DNA of 44,093 nucleotides from contig JAFAOG010000194.1 of the NCBI GenBank assembly GCA_019237945.1, positions 1-44,093 of the forward strand, read 5' to 3'. Below, piece by piece: positions 1 to 8,506 of this stretch. Under the pieces are notes generated by a model, which saw only the letters and a program-made list of their open reading frames with translations, had not been told where the DNA came from and ran no database searches. Position 1 is the first letter of the stretch; each line of letters begins with the position of its first letter. Made by a program: the position numbers and the translations under genes. This DNA is from Deltaproteobacteria bacterium (GTDB lineage: Bacteria > Myxococcota_A > Polyangia > Haliangiales > Haliangiaceae).

Positions 1-774
1 GGCCACGCGCGCTGGCGCTGGGTCGAGGGCTGGGACCTCGCGGCCGGCCGCGCCGTGCTGGTCCCTGCGCAGGCGGTCACGCTCGACACCACGTTCCGCG
101 CGCCGCCGGTGTTCGACATCTCGTCGAACGGCCTGGCGTCGGGCAACGCGCTGGTCGAGGCGGTCGCGCACGGCCTGTGCGAGGTGATCGAGCGCGATGC
201 CGAGGCGCACTGGCGGCGCACCGGCGGCGATCGCCGGCTCGTGCTCGACACGATCGATGCCCCCGCGTGCCGCGCGCTGATCGAACGCATCACGCGGACC
301 GGTGCGCGCGTGTTCCTGTGGGACCTCGGCGGCCCGATCGCCGCGATCGGCTGCGCGATCGTCGAGGATCCGAACGAGATCGCGTGGCGGCCGCTCGGTT
401 GCTACCAGGGCTTCGGCGCGCACCTCGTGCCCGAGGTCGCGATCGCACGCGCGCTGACCGAGGCCGCGCAGACGCGGCTGACGTACATCGCCGGCGGCCG
501 CGACGACTTCTTCCCGTTCGACTACGAGCGCGCGACGGACCCCGACCTGCTGCGCGAGATGTGGGAGCGGCTCGCCGCGCCGTGCGAGGACCCGGTCGAT
601 GCGCGCGATCTGCCGCGCCACGTGACGCGCGGGCTCGGCGAGGATCTCGATCGGTTGTGCAGCCTCGCGGGCCCCAGTGTCATCGCCGTCGACCTCACGC
701 TGAAGTCGCTCGGCGTCCCCGTCGCGAAGGTGATCGTCCCCGGCCGCGCGACCGACGTGGAGGCGCTCGGATGA
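1..774 (+). CDS. YcaO-domain protein, 5'-truncated by the window edge
   Basis: The reading frame is open from base 1 (GHARWRWVEGWDL...) to a TGA at 772-774, so only about the last 257 residues are present and the true start lies upstream. The stretch SSNGLASGNALVEAVAHGLC followed by EVIERD is the characteristic YcaO ATP-binding helix region, in which the conserved acidic residues bind Mg-ATP. YcaO enzymes activate a peptide backbone amide with ATP, giving azolines or, with a TfuA partner, thioamides. The stop overlaps the start of a TfuA gene (ATGA at 771-774), so the two are translationally coupled. That pairing, known from thioviridamide-type RiPPs, trifolitoxin and methyl-CoM reductase thioglycine, favours peptide thioamidation over azoline formation; this is inference. 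No precursor peptide gene is visible in the window. The substrate is unknown. Confidence 0.88.
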   Translation, partial: GHARWRWVEGWDLAAGRAVLVPAQAVTLDTTFRAPPVFDISSNGLASGNALVEAVAHGLCEVIERDAEAHWRRTGGDRRLVLDTIDAPACRALIERITRTGARVFLWDLGGPIAAIGCAIVEDPNEIAWRPLGCYQGFGAHLVPEVAIARALTEAAQTRLTYIAGGRDDFFPFDYERATDPDLLREMWERLAAPCEDPVDARDLPRHVTRGLGEDLDRLCSLAGPSVIAVDLTLKSLGVPVAKVIVPGRATDVEALG

Positions 775-1475
775 AGACCGTCGTCTTCGTCGGCCCGACG
801 CTGCGCGACGTCTCGCTCGTCGGCGCGGAGGTGCGCCCACCGGCGGGCGTCGGCGATGTCCTCCGAGCGTCGCGCGAGGGGATCGCGCGGATCGCGATCA
901 TCGACGGCTATTTCGAGCGGATGGCCGCCGTGTGGCACAAGGAGATCCTCGTCGCGCTCGAGCGCGGGATCGAAGTGTGGGGCGCCGCGAGCATGGGTGC
1001 GCTGCGCGCGGCGGAGCTCGACGTCTACGGGATGCGCGGCATCGGCGCGATCTATCGCGCGTTCAAGCGCGGCGACCTGACCAACGACGACGAGGTCGCG
1101 GTCGCGCATCTGCCCGGCGAGGTCGGCTATCGCCCGGTCTCCGACGCGCTCGTCAACCTGCGCGACGGGCTCGCCCGCGCCGCCCGCGCCGGCATCGTCA
1201 CGGCCCGCACGCGCGATCAGCTGGTCGAGCTCGCGCGGCTGCCATTCTACCGCGAGCGCAGCTGGGCGCGCCTGATCAACGACGGCCGCGCCGCCGGCCT
1301 CCCGGTGCATCAGCTCGCGGCGCTCGAGGCGTGGCCGAAACCAGATCGCAAGGCCGACGACGCGCGCCTCTTGCTCCGCACACTCGCTCGCACGCCGCTG
1401 CGAACGCCGCGCGCGCCGAAAGTCCCGCGCACGTGGGCGCTGCGTCAGCTCGAGCGGCTCAGCCGCCGGTCATGA
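771..1475 (+). CDS. TfuA-like protein, partner of the YcaO enzyme
   Basis: 234 residues. The N-terminus MKTVVFVGPTLRD is the typical TfuA opening strand, and IDGYFER, AVWHKEILVALERG and GAASMGALRAAEL match the conserved TfuA core (PF07812-type). TfuA proteins are thought to help the paired YcaO enzyme, for instance by delivering sulfur during backbone thioamidation. The ATG overlaps the YcaO stop by 4 nt, so co-translation is expected. The 3' end overlaps the convergent PAAR gene by 17 bp (1459-1475). The C-terminal tail from about residue 190 is Arg/Pro-rich and poorly conserved in appearance. The family call rests on the N-terminal two thirds and the YcaO neighbour. Confidence 0.85.
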   Translation: MKTVVFVGPTLRDVSLVGAEVRPPAGVGDVLRASREGIARIAIIDGYFERMAAVWHKEILVALERGIEVWGAASMGALRAAELDVYGMRGIGAIYRAFKRGDLTNDDEVAVAHLPGEVGYRPVSDALVNLRDGLARAARAGIVTARTRDQLVELARLPFYRERSWARLINDGRAAGLPVHQLAALEAWPKPDRKADDARLLLRTLARTPLRTPRAPKVPRTWALRQLERLSRRS

Positions 1476-1779
1476 CGTTGTCGGAGCCCTCGGTCATCGT
1501 GCCCATGCCGCCGCAGTGCTGATCCTGATCGCCCTGGCGATGGGCCTGCATGCTGTTGACCATCACCGTCGAGCTGCCGGCCTGCGCGGTCCACATGTTC
1601 GGGCCGCAGCACGCCATGTGGATGCCCGTGTCGCCGACGCGGATCGCCGGCTTGTTGTTCACCATCACGTTGGGCGAGCCGACGATCGCCGGCCCCTGAC
1701 ACGAGTGCGGACACGCCGGGCAGCCGTGCGCGTCGACGGGAACGTTCGATTTGTCGCCGAGTCGTGCTTGCGGGGGCAT
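1459..1779 (-). CDS. PAAR-domain spike-tip protein
   Basis: 106 residues starting MPPQARLGDKS. The core carries the PAAR-type signatures GSPNVMVNNKPAIRVGD and, later, GSSTVMVNSMQAHRQGD. It is rich in Cys and His (GCPACPHSC, HMACCGP, DQHCGG), as expected for the zinc-pinned conical tip that sits on VgrG or phage-like spikes of type VI and other contractile injection systems. The ATG overlaps the stop of the upstream gene by one base (TAATG, 1777-1781), so it is the last gene of a three-gene minus-strand operon. No toxin domain follows the PAAR fold, so it would be a bare tip or an adaptor. No sheath, tube or baseplate genes are in the window, so the system it serves cannot be named. Confidence 0.85.
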   Translation of the reverse strand: MPPQARLGDKSNVPVDAHGCPACPHSCQGPAIVGSPNVMVNNKPAIRVGDTGIHMACCGPNMWTAQAGSSTVMVNSMQAHRQGDQDQHCGGMGTMTEGSDNVMTGG

Positions 1780-2624
1780 TACACCAGTCCTCCAGGAGCC
1801 ATCACGGCCGTACCGCCGGTCACCGGGCCGGGCACGGGCACCGGCGTCGTCATCGTCGGCACGGGACCGTTGCCCATGACGTTCGTGACCTGCGTCGCGA
1901 GCAGCCACGCGTTGAACCACGTCTCGATGCCGGTCGAGATCGACTCGAACAGCTCCTGGACGAACGGCGCCTGCATGTCGCCGAGGTTCGACAGCATCAG
2001 ACCCTTGAGCGCGCTGCCGGTGATCGGCGCGTGCGCGAGCGTGCCGAGCGGCAGCGGGATGTTCGGGATCATCACGGCGGCCGGGCTCGGGAACGCCGCG
2101 AACATCGGCCACAGCGGCAATCCCGGGATCTTGATCGACGCGATGAACGCCTGCCACTGCGTGTCGAACGCCTGCGCGACCGCCTTCGAGTACTTCGCCA
2201 GGTTCGGCGTGTTCTTCGGCGCGCTCATCATGATCGTCGGCATCATCGGCATCGGGCAGGTCATCTGACCGCCCATCGCGATCGGTCCCGCCGGAATCAC
2301 GATGCCCGACATCGTGCACGTCGCCTGGCACTGCTGCACCGCCGAGCACACCGCGCTGGTGATGCCCTCGATGAAGCTGCCGATCTTGTCGATGTGCATC
2401 TTCTGCGTTTCGGTGTGGTACTTGTTCAGCGACGCCGGCTGGAACAGCAGCGGCACCGCGATCGCCGGCATCGTCATCTTCTCGGCCGGCTGGAACGCGT
2501 CGCCGTAGTGCTTCGCCGCCGGATCGCCGCTCGGGTTCTTCCAGTTCTGCGGGACCTTCAGCCCCTTGGACGCGAAGGTCATCTTCGCGGTCATCGTGCA
2601 AAGCATCGCGGGAGGCGCGGGCAT
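1779..2624 (-). CDS. Unknown protein co-transcribed with the PAAR protein
   Basis: 281 residues. It is rich in Met, Pro and Ala, with several Cys in the first half (MLCTMTAK, AVCSAVQQCQATCTMSG, GQMTCPMPMMPTIMMSAP), and ends in a Pro/Gly-rich tail (TPVPVPGPVTGGTAVMAPGG). The middle reads like alternating loops and amphipathic helices (QAFDTQWQAFIASIKIPGLP, FVQELFESISTGIETWFNAW). There is no signal peptide and no domain I recognise. The gene lies 32 nt downstream of the methyltransferase and overlaps the PAAR start by one base. That coupling suggests it is an effector, adaptor or spike-loaded cargo of the PAAR protein; this is inference from position only. The start is the first ATG of the frame; no clear Shine-Dalgarno precedes it. 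Confidence 0.75.
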   Translation of the reverse strand: MPAPPAMLCTMTAKMTFASKGLKVPQNWKNPSGDPAAKHYGDAFQPAEKMTMPAIAVPLLFQPASLNKYHTETQKMHIDKIGSFIEGITSAVCSAVQQCQATCTMSGIVIPAGPIAMGGQMTCPMPMMPTIMMSAPKNTPNLAKYSKAVAQAFDTQWQAFIASIKIPGLPLWPMFAAFPSPAAVMIPNIPLPLGTLAHAPITGSALKGLMLSNLGDMQAPFVQELFESISTGIETWFNAWLLATQVTNVMGNGPVPTMTTPVPVPGPVTGGTAVMAPGGLV

Positions 2625-2656
2625 GGCTCTGTCACTTTATACGGAGCGCGGCGCTG

Positions 2657-3526
2657 CTAGCTGCCCTTCCAAGCGCGGACGTAGTGGATTCGATAGGCTA
2701 CGAGGCTCCGCGCGTTGCGGCGCAGCGTCCAGTCGAGCTCGGCCTCGTCGAGGATGGTGTAGGTGGCGCGTAACTGCTCGCCGCCACGCAGGATCTGGAC
2801 GAGCTCGGCGGCGGGGTCGGCGCTCGCGAGGCGCTCCTCGGAAGCCCACTGGTAGGGGCACGCGATGATGATCTCGCCGCCGGGGCGGCACAGCGCGTCG
2901 ATCACGGACAGGAGCTGGAGCGGGCTCGTCACCGAGTCCAGGACGTTGAGCGCGGCGACGCGATCGAAGCGGCCGGGGATCAGGGGCGGATCGAGCGCCG
3001 TCGCGCACACGATCGTCGCGGGCCGCGCGATGCCCTGCGCCTCGGCCGGCTCGTAGTGCTTGCCGATCACGCGCCGCAAGTAGGGCACCGTCTTGCCGTC
3101 GAGCAGCGCCTGCGCGCGCCACGATGTCGGTCGCGATAGCTCGATGCCGACGAGCCGGTCGCCGGGCATCACGGCGAGCGCGCCGCCGACGTTGCAGCCG
3201 AGCTCGACGGTGAGCGGCACGGGTGGCAGCTCGCGGAGCTTGTCGACGAGCGGGCCGCGCGGCGGCCAGTGCGCATCGAGATACGTCGACAGATGGTGCG
3301 CGAGGTGCGCGAGCTCGGAGTCGTCGGTGGCGTTCAACAGCCGCGCGGCATCGAGCGGCACCTCCTCGGCAGCGGGCAGCCCGATCACGGGGACGCCGCG
3401 CACGATCGGATAGCGCTGGCCGCACTTGCACGCGAGCTCGTCGCCCTGGCGCTCGAGCGTCTGCAGCGAAATCGTGCCGGGCTCGATCACGCGGCAGGCG
3501 AGGCAGACCAGCAAATCCGAGCTCAT
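2657..3526 (-). CDS. Class I SAM methyltransferase with N-terminal zinc-ribbon (Trm112-like)
   Basis: 289 residues. The N-terminus (LLVCLACR... LACKCGQRYPIVRGVPVIG) looks like a Trm112p-like zinc ribbon with CxxC and CxC pairs, often fused to methyltransferases. The Rossmann core follows: motif I VELGCNVGGAL at about residue 107, an acidic strand end VGIELSR, and FDRVAALNVLDSVTSP as the motif around the post-I/II strands. The last strand segment is LCRPGGEIIIACPYQW. The substrate cannot be told from sequence. It is the first gene of the minus-strand operon with the unknown protein and PAAR protein, and is divergent from the beta-helix gene with only 32 bp between the two starts. Confidence 0.82.
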   Translation of the reverse strand: MSSDLLVCLACRVIEPGTISLQTLERQGDELACKCGQRYPIVRGVPVIGLPAAEEVPLDAARLLNATDDSELAHLAHHLSTYLDAHWPPRGPLVDKLRELPPVPLTVELGCNVGGALAVMPGDRLVGIELSRPTSWRAQALLDGKTVPYLRRVIGKHYEPAEAQGIARPATIVCATALDPPLIPGRFDRVAALNVLDSVTSPLQLLSVIDALCRPGGEIIIACPYQWASEERLASADPAAELVQILRGGEQLRATYTILDEAELDWTLRRNARSLVAYRIHYVRAWKGS

Positions 3527-3558
3527 GCGGCCGACTTCATCGTATGTGATAGCCTTGA

Positions 3559-3954
3559 ATGATGGCGGGTTCTCCGAAGCAAAAACTCGAACATGCCGAG
3601 GAGACCGAGACGTCGCATGAAGAGGATCAGCGCGAGGTCTATCTGAAGGACGGTCGCAAGCTGACGCTGTCGGAGCAGGGCGGCGATCAGCTGGTCGAGA
3701 TCCGGAACGAGTCGGGACTGGTCGAGGTGCGGATCAAGCTGACCGAAGAAGGTCCCGTGCTGCAGATGGAAGCGGTGCGGATGCAGCTCAAGGCAAGTGA
3801 GCAGCTCTCGATCGAGAGCCAGGCCGTCGAGATCAAGGGTGCGGAGCGCGTCGAGGTCAGTGGCGGCAAGGTCGACGTCACGGCGGAAGAGGACGTCAAT
3901 GTCGAGTCGAAGGCCGAGGTGCGCGTCCGCGGCAAGATGATCTGGCTGAACTGA
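3559..3954 (+). CDS. Free-standing beta-helix protein resembling the VgrG C-terminal spike
   Basis: 131 residues (ATGATG start; either Met is possible). After a charged leader comes a run of short strands that repeat the pattern hydrophobic-x-hydrophobic with Glu/Lys between: LVEIRNESGLVEVRIKLTEE, VEIKGAERVEVSGGKVDVTA, VNVESKAEVRVRGKMIWLN. This stacked-strand pattern and the closing G-K-x-I-x-LN are typical of the triangular beta-helix that ends VgrG and phage gpV spikes (DUF2345-like). Here it stands alone without the gp27/gp5 domains. It sits 18 nt before the kinase gene on the same strand and is divergent from the methyltransferase-PAAR operon. I infer a spike component acting with the PAAR protein. 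It could instead be an unrelated beta-helical adaptor. Confidence 0.65.
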   Translation: MMAGSPKQKLEHAEETETSHEEDQREVYLKDGRKLTLSEQGGDQLVEIRNESGLVEVRIKLTEEGPVLQMEAVRMQLKASEQLSIESQAVEIKGAERVEVSGGKVDVTAEEDVNVESKAEVRVRGKMIWLN

Positions 3955-3972
3955 TCGTATAGTTCGCGCTGG

Positions 3973-6900
3973 ATGGAACGCCCGCGGCTCGGAGCACGTT
4001 TCGAGATCCGCGGCACGCTCGGGACCGGCGGCGCCGGCACGGTCTATCGCGCGTACGACGGCCAGCTGCAGCGCGAGGTCGCGCTCAAGCACCTGCGCCA
4101 GGCATCGGGGCGCGACCTGTATCGCTTCAAGCGCGAGTTCCGCGCGCTCGCCGACATCGTGCATCCCAACCTCGTCACGCTGCACGAGCTGCACGAGGCC
4201 GAGGGCGACTGGTACTTCACGATGGAGCTCGTCGAGGGCGTGTCGTTCATCGACTGGGTGCGCCCGTCGCGAACGATGTCGGGCCCGACGCGCACGCGGC
4301 AGGACATCGTCGCGTCGCCGGTGCACGAGGTGCGGTTGCGCGGCGCGCTCGTCCAGCTCGTCGATGCGCTGATCGCGCTCCACAAGGCGGGCAAGCTGCA
4401 TCGCGATCTCAAGCCGAGCAACGTGCTCGTGACGCAGCAGGGACGGCTCGCGCTGCTCGACTTCGGGCTCGTGTCGAGCGTCGCGGAGCTCAATCCCGAG
4501 AAGCTCGCGGTCGGCACGCCGGTCTACATGTCGCCCGAGCAGGCGAGCGACCAGACGTTGACCGAGGCGAGCGACTGGTACTCGGTCGGCGCGATGCTGT
4601 ACGAGGCGCTCGTCGGGCGGCGGCCGTTCGAAGGCGAGAGCGAGCAGGTGATGACGCGCAAGCAGAGCGAGCTGCCGCCGTCGCCGCTCGGTGTCTCGCC
4701 GGGGCTGCCGACGGATCTCGCGCAGCTCGCGATGCAGCTGCTCGCACCGTCGCCGGCGGCGCGGCCGGATGGGCTCGCAATCCTCGCGTCGCTCGGCGCG
4801 GCTCCGTCGCCCAGGACGCGCGCGATGGCTCGCTCGTCGATGCCGGCGACGTTCGTCGGGCGCAAGAAGGAGCTCGACGAGCTGCGGCGCGCGCAGGCCG
4901 ACAGCCGCCGCCGCGGCCAGACCGTCACGATCAAGGGCAAGAGCGGCATGGGCAAGAGCGCGCTCGCGCGGACGTTCCTGCGCTCGCTCGGCGAGACGGT
5001 GTTCGTGCTCGAGGGCCGCTGCTTCGAGCGCGAGCAGGTGCCGTTCAAGATGCTCGACGGCGTCGTCGACATGCTGACCGCCGTGCTGCTCGCGCTGCCA
5101 CCCGCGGACGTCGACGCGCTTGCGCCCAAGGACCTCGGCGCGCTCGTGCGGCTGTTCCCGGTGATGAAGCGGATCAAGCGCTTCGCGGATGTGGCGCCGG
5201 CGCCGGGCGATCCGGCGGAGCTGCGGCGGCGCGGGTTCGCGGCGCTGCGCCACGTGCTGGCACGTCTCGCGAAGCTGCGGCCGGTCGTGATCTTCGTCGA
5301 CGATGCGCACTGGGGCGACGCCGACTCGATCGCGTTTTTCGCCGATCTGATCCACAACCCGGAGAGCTCGGTCTTGATCGTGCTCGCGCACCGGCCCGAG
5401 GACTACCTCGGCGTGATGGCGAAGCTGAAGCAGCCGCCGGGCACGGTGCGACGCGGCGAGCTGCGCGAGGTCGAGATCAGCAACCTGCCGGAGCACGAGA
5501 GCCACGCGCTGGTGTCGCAGCTCGTGCCCGAGCCGGCGCAGGCCGAGATCGTGATGAAGGCGGCCGGCGGCAACCCGCTGCTGCTGACCGAGATGGCGCG
5601 CGCGCCGCAGCTCGCTCCGACGGCGAAGGTCGAGGACCTCGTGCAGGCGCGGGTGGCGCGGGTGTCGTTCGAGGCGCAGGCGATGCTCGCCGTCAGCTCG
5701 ATCGCGGCGCGTCCGCTGCCGATCGAGGTTGCGGCGCGAGCGGCCGGGCTGGTCGGCGGGCACGACGAGGCGCGGCAGCTGGCGGCGGAGCGGCTCGCGA
5801 CGATCCGGCGGATCGGCGATGCGACGGTGCTCGCGCCGGCGCACGATCACGTGCGGACCGCGGTCGTCGCGAGCCTCGACGTCGAGTCGAAGGCGCAGTG
5901 GCACGAGGCGCTCGCGAAGGCGTTCGAAGAGGCGGGCGAGCTCGATCCGCAGGCGGTGGTCGAGCACTGGCTCGCGGCGGGCCATCCCGCGAACGCGGCG
6001 CACCATGCGGTCGCGGCGGCGGCGAAGGCCGAGGATGCGCTGGCGTTCCGGCGCGCGGCCGAGCTCTACAAGATCGCGCTGAACTACGGGCCGTGGGACG
6101 TCATGGGGCAGCGCGACCTGTTGCGCAAGCAGGCGACGGCGCTCGCATGTGCGGGGCAGCTCGACGAGGCTGCGAGTGTCTACGGCCACGCCGCGCAGCT
6201 GTTCTTCGACGAGGAGGCGGTCGACTGCGAGCGCCTGCGGATCGAGGCGCTGCTGCGCCGCGGCCGCCTCGACGAAGCGCTACCCGCGGCCGAGACCTTG
6301 CTCGCCGCGATCGGCGTGCGCAGCCCGTTCGGAGCATCGCGCACGCGCCTCGCCGCGCAGTGGATGCAGCAGAAGCTTCGCGGCGTCGACTTCGTCGAGC
6401 GCGACGCCACGCAGTGCAAGCCGTCCGATCTGCGCCGGATCGACGTGCTGTACTCGATCGTGTCGGGGCTCGCGTTCGCCGACCCGGGGCTCGGCCGCGC
6501 GCTGCAGGCCGAGCTGATGCGCACGGCGTTCGAGTGCGGCGAGCCGATGCGCGTGTGTCTCGCGCTCGCGCAGGAGCTCTGCTACTCGGCCGCCGCCGGC
6601 AGCCGCAACGCGATGGCGGTCAGCGCGCTGGGCACACGGCTGCAGCAGCTCGCGGACAAGCTCGGCGATCCGCAGCTGCTCGGCATCGCGAAGCTCGCGA
6701 TCGGCATCGCCGCGTACATGAGCGGATCGTTCGTCGAGGCGCGAAAGCGGCTGGAGGCGGGGCTCGAGGTGATGCGCGCGCACGCGGCATCGGCGCGGTG
6801 GGAGCTCGATATCGGCGAGCAGTACTGGCTGTCGTCGCTGTACTACGTCGGCGAGTGGCGCGAGATGATCCGCCAGGTCCAGCTGCTCGTGCGCGATGCG

Positions 6901-7572
6901 ATCGAGCGCAACGATCTGGTCGCGCAGCTCGGCGTGCGCACCGGGCGGTGCAACCTCGCGTGGCTGATCGCGGGACGTCCCGACGAGGCGAGCAGCCAGC
7001 TCGAGGCCGCGATCCACGCGCTCGCGCCCGGCTTCCAGCTGCCGCACGTGCTCGCGGTGCAGGCCGCGTGCAACATCGAGATCTATCGCGGCGAGATCGC
7101 AGCCGCGACGCAGCGCCTCGATCAGGCGTGGCCCGACATCGAGCGCATCGGCGTGCTCCGGATGCAGCAGCTCCGCTGCGAGCTCCAGTACCTGCGGATC
7201 CGGCTCGTGCTGCGCGATCGCGGCAAGCCCGCCGAGGAACGCGCGCGCTTCGTCAAGCAGGCCGCCGAGGAGCTGATGAAGGAAGGCGCGCCGTGGGCGG
7301 TCGGTATCGGGCTATGTGCGCGTGCGGCGGCACTCCATCTGCGCGGTGATCGCGCGGGTGCGATCGCGTCGCTCGCGGCCGCCGAGGAGCAGCTGACGAC
7401 GAGCGGGATGACCGGCTGGATGCACATCGCGCGGATGCGTCGCGCGACGCTCGAAGGTGGTCCAACCGGTGTCGCGCGCGCGGCGGCGGCGCGAGACTTT
7501 CTGAGCGACCTCGGCGCCGCGGATCCGGATCGAATCGCGGGCCTGCTGATTCCGTGGCCCACTTTGGGTTAG
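3973..7572 (+). CDS. Ser/Thr protein kinase fused to AAA ATPase and TPR-like region
   Basis: 1199 residues, cytoplasmic (no membrane segment seen). The kinase domain covers about residues 1-275: glycine loop GTGGAG at 17-22, VALK lysine K39, catalytic loop HRDLKPSN at 143-150 and DFG at 163-165, then GTPVYMSPEQ and DWYSVGAMLYE. All catalytic residues are present. From about residue 293 (FVGRKKEL) a large AAA_16/STAND-type ATPase follows, with Walker A GKSGMGKS (322-329) and Walker B VVIFVDDAHWGD (438-449). The remaining roughly 600 residues are Ala/Leu-rich helical repeats of TPR type. This PknB-AAA-TPR layout is common in Myxococcota and usually integrates a signal with ATP-dependent oligomerisation. 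It follows the beta-helix gene by 18 nt, so the two are probably co-transcribed. Its target is unknown. Confidence 0.93.
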   Translation: MERPRLGARFEIRGTLGTGGAGTVYRAYDGQLQREVALKHLRQASGRDLYRFKREFRALADIVHPNLVTLHELHEAEGDWYFTMELVEGVSFIDWVRPSRTMSGPTRTRQDIVASPVHEVRLRGALVQLVDALIALHKAGKLHRDLKPSNVLVTQQGRLALLDFGLVSSVAELNPEKLAVGTPVYMSPEQASDQTLTEASDWYSVGAMLYEALVGRRPFEGESEQVMTRKQSELPPSPLGVSPGLPTDLAQLAMQLLAPSPAARPDGLAILASLGAAPSPRTRAMARSSMPATFVGRKKELDELRRAQADSRRRGQTVTIKGKSGMGKSALARTFLRSLGETVFVLEGRCFEREQVPFKMLDGVVDMLTAVLLALPPADVDALAPKDLGALVRLFPVMKRIKRFADVAPAPGDPAELRRRGFAALRHVLARLAKLRPVVIFVDDAHWGDADSIAFFADLIHNPESSVLIVLAHRPEDYLGVMAKLKQPPGTVRRGELREVEISNLPEHESHALVSQLVPEPAQAEIVMKAAGGNPLLLTEMARAPQLAPTAKVEDLVQARVARVSFEAQAMLAVSSIAARPLPIEVAARAAGLVGGHDEARQLAAERLATIRRIGDATVLAPAHDHVRTAVVASLDVESKAQWHEALAKAFEEAGELDPQAVVEHWLAAGHPANAAHHAVAAAAKAEDALAFRRAAELYKIALNYGPWDVMGQRDLLRKQATALACAGQLDEAASVYGHAAQLFFDEEAVDCERLRIEALLRRGRLDEALPAAETLLAAIGVRSPFGASRTRLAAQWMQQKLRGVDFVERDATQCKPSDLRRIDVLYSIVSGLAFADPGLGRALQAELMRTAFECGEPMRVCLALAQELCYSAAAGSRNAMAVSALGTRLQQLADKLGDPQLLGIAKLAIGIAAYMSGSFVEARKRLEAGLEVMRAHAASARWELDIGEQYWLSSLYYVGEWREMIRQVQLLVRDAIERNDLVAQLGVRTGRCNLAWLIAGRPDEASSQLEAAIHALAPGFQLPHVLAVQAACNIEIYRGEIAAATQRLDQAWPDIERIGVLRMQQLRCELQYLRIRLVLRDRGKPAEERARFVKQAAEELMKEGAPWAVGIGLCARAAALHLRGDRAGAIASLAAAEEQLTTSGMTGWMHIARMRRATLEGGPTGVARAAAARDFLSDLGAADPDRIAGLLIPWPTLG

Positions 7573-7627
7573 GCTGGAAGACGGGGCGCGCTGATCCGAA
7601 CGGACCAGTCGCACGTACATCAGGCAG

Positions 7628-7641
7628 CCGGCGTTCGCCGG
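7628..7641. other. Short perfect hairpin next to the ribosome binding site of the diiron gene
   Basis: CCGGCG-TT-CGCCGG forms a perfect 6-bp stem in the 85-bp gap between the kinase and the ferritin-like gene. Its last base starts the GATGAGGGG Shine-Dalgarno region (7641-7649). It could be a weak terminator for the kinase transcript or limit access to the GTG start at 7658. There is no T-run. Confidence 0.35.
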
Positions 7642-7657
7642 ATGAGGGGTTAACAGC

Positions 7658-8506
7658 GTGTCAGACATCGCTCAGCACGTCGCAGTCTCCGATCGTGTCG
7701 AGATCGAGGACCTGGACTGGGATCTCGCGCGCAAGCACGGACTGACCGATCGCGAGATCGAGAATCTGAAGTTCTTCGCGGACGTCGAGAGCCAGACCGT
7801 CTACTACTTCCTCGAGGTCGCCAAGCTCGAAGTCGTGCGCGACCCCGAGCTGCTCACGTTCCTCACGATGTGGAACTACGAGGAGTACTTCCACAGCCAC
7901 GCGATCACGCGCCTGATGCAGGAGTGTGGCGTCCCGATCGAGAATGCGACCGAGCGCTCGACGAAGGTCCGCGCCGGCGCGCGCTTCAAGGCGAAGCTCG
8001 AGGACTTCGCGCAGACGATGATGGCGAAGACGATGCCGAAGCGGTTCGTCGCGCTGTGGATGTTCTGGGGCGCGCTCCAGGAGTGCCTGACGATGCAGGC
8101 CTACGAGGAAGTGATCCGCTCGACGCAGAACCCGGTGCTCGCGGAGATGTTCCGCCGCATCGCGAAGCAGGAGCGCCGTCACTTCGCGTACTACTTCGGC
8201 CAGGCGCGCACGCGTCTCACCGATAACAAGCGCGCCCAGAAGTTCTGCCGCTTCATCGCGCAGCGCTTCTACTCGCCGGTCGGCTCGGGCGTGAAGAGCG
8301 AGGGCGAGGCCGCCGCGCTCGTCGCGCGCCTGTTCCCCGGCAAGCGCATCTTCGACGTGATGAGCTACATCGAGCGCCGCATGGCGCAGCTGCCGGGCAT
8401 GGAAGGCCTCGACGCCTGCACGCGCTGGGCGGCGAAGATCCAGCCGAAGCTGCCGGCCGAGCTGCGCGCCGAGCCGCCCGCCGACGAGCAGCCGCTCGCG
8501 GCCTAG
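7658..8506 (+). CDS. Ferritin-like diiron protein (acyl-ACP desaturase / AurF-like superfamily)
   Basis: 282 residues from a GTG start preceded by GATGAGGGG. The helical protein carries the full ferritin-like diiron ligand set, E-(EXXH)-E-(EXXH): E44 (DVESQ), E76 and H79 (EEYFHSH), E142 (LQECL), E172 and H175 (KQERRHF). Length and spacing resemble acyl-ACP desaturases and AurF-type oxygenases rather than ferritin or bacterioferritin (about 160 residues). I therefore predict an O2-dependent oxidase, desaturase or N-oxygenase; the substrate is unknown. No signal peptide. It lies downstream of the kinase. Its TAG stop shares CTAG (8503-8506) with the convergent outer-membrane gene. Confidence 0.8.
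   Translation: MSDIAQHVAVSDRVEIEDLDWDLARKHGLTDREIENLKFFADVESQTVYYFLEVAKLEVVRDPELLTFLTMWNYEEYFHSHAITRLMQECGVPIENATERSTKVRAGARFKAKLEDFAQTMMAKTMPKRFVALWMFWGALQECLTMQAYEEVIRSTQNPVLAEMFRRIAKQERRHFAYYFGQARTRLTDNKRAQKFCRFIAQRFYSPVGSGVKSEGEAAALVARLFPGKRIFDVMSYIERRMAQLPGMEGLDACTRWAAKIQPKLPAELRAEPPADEQPLAA

Noticed and set aside
3523-6189. 888-residue minus-strand frame opposite the kinase
   Set aside because: Same antisense artefact; the plus strand has intact kinase and ATPase motifs over this region.
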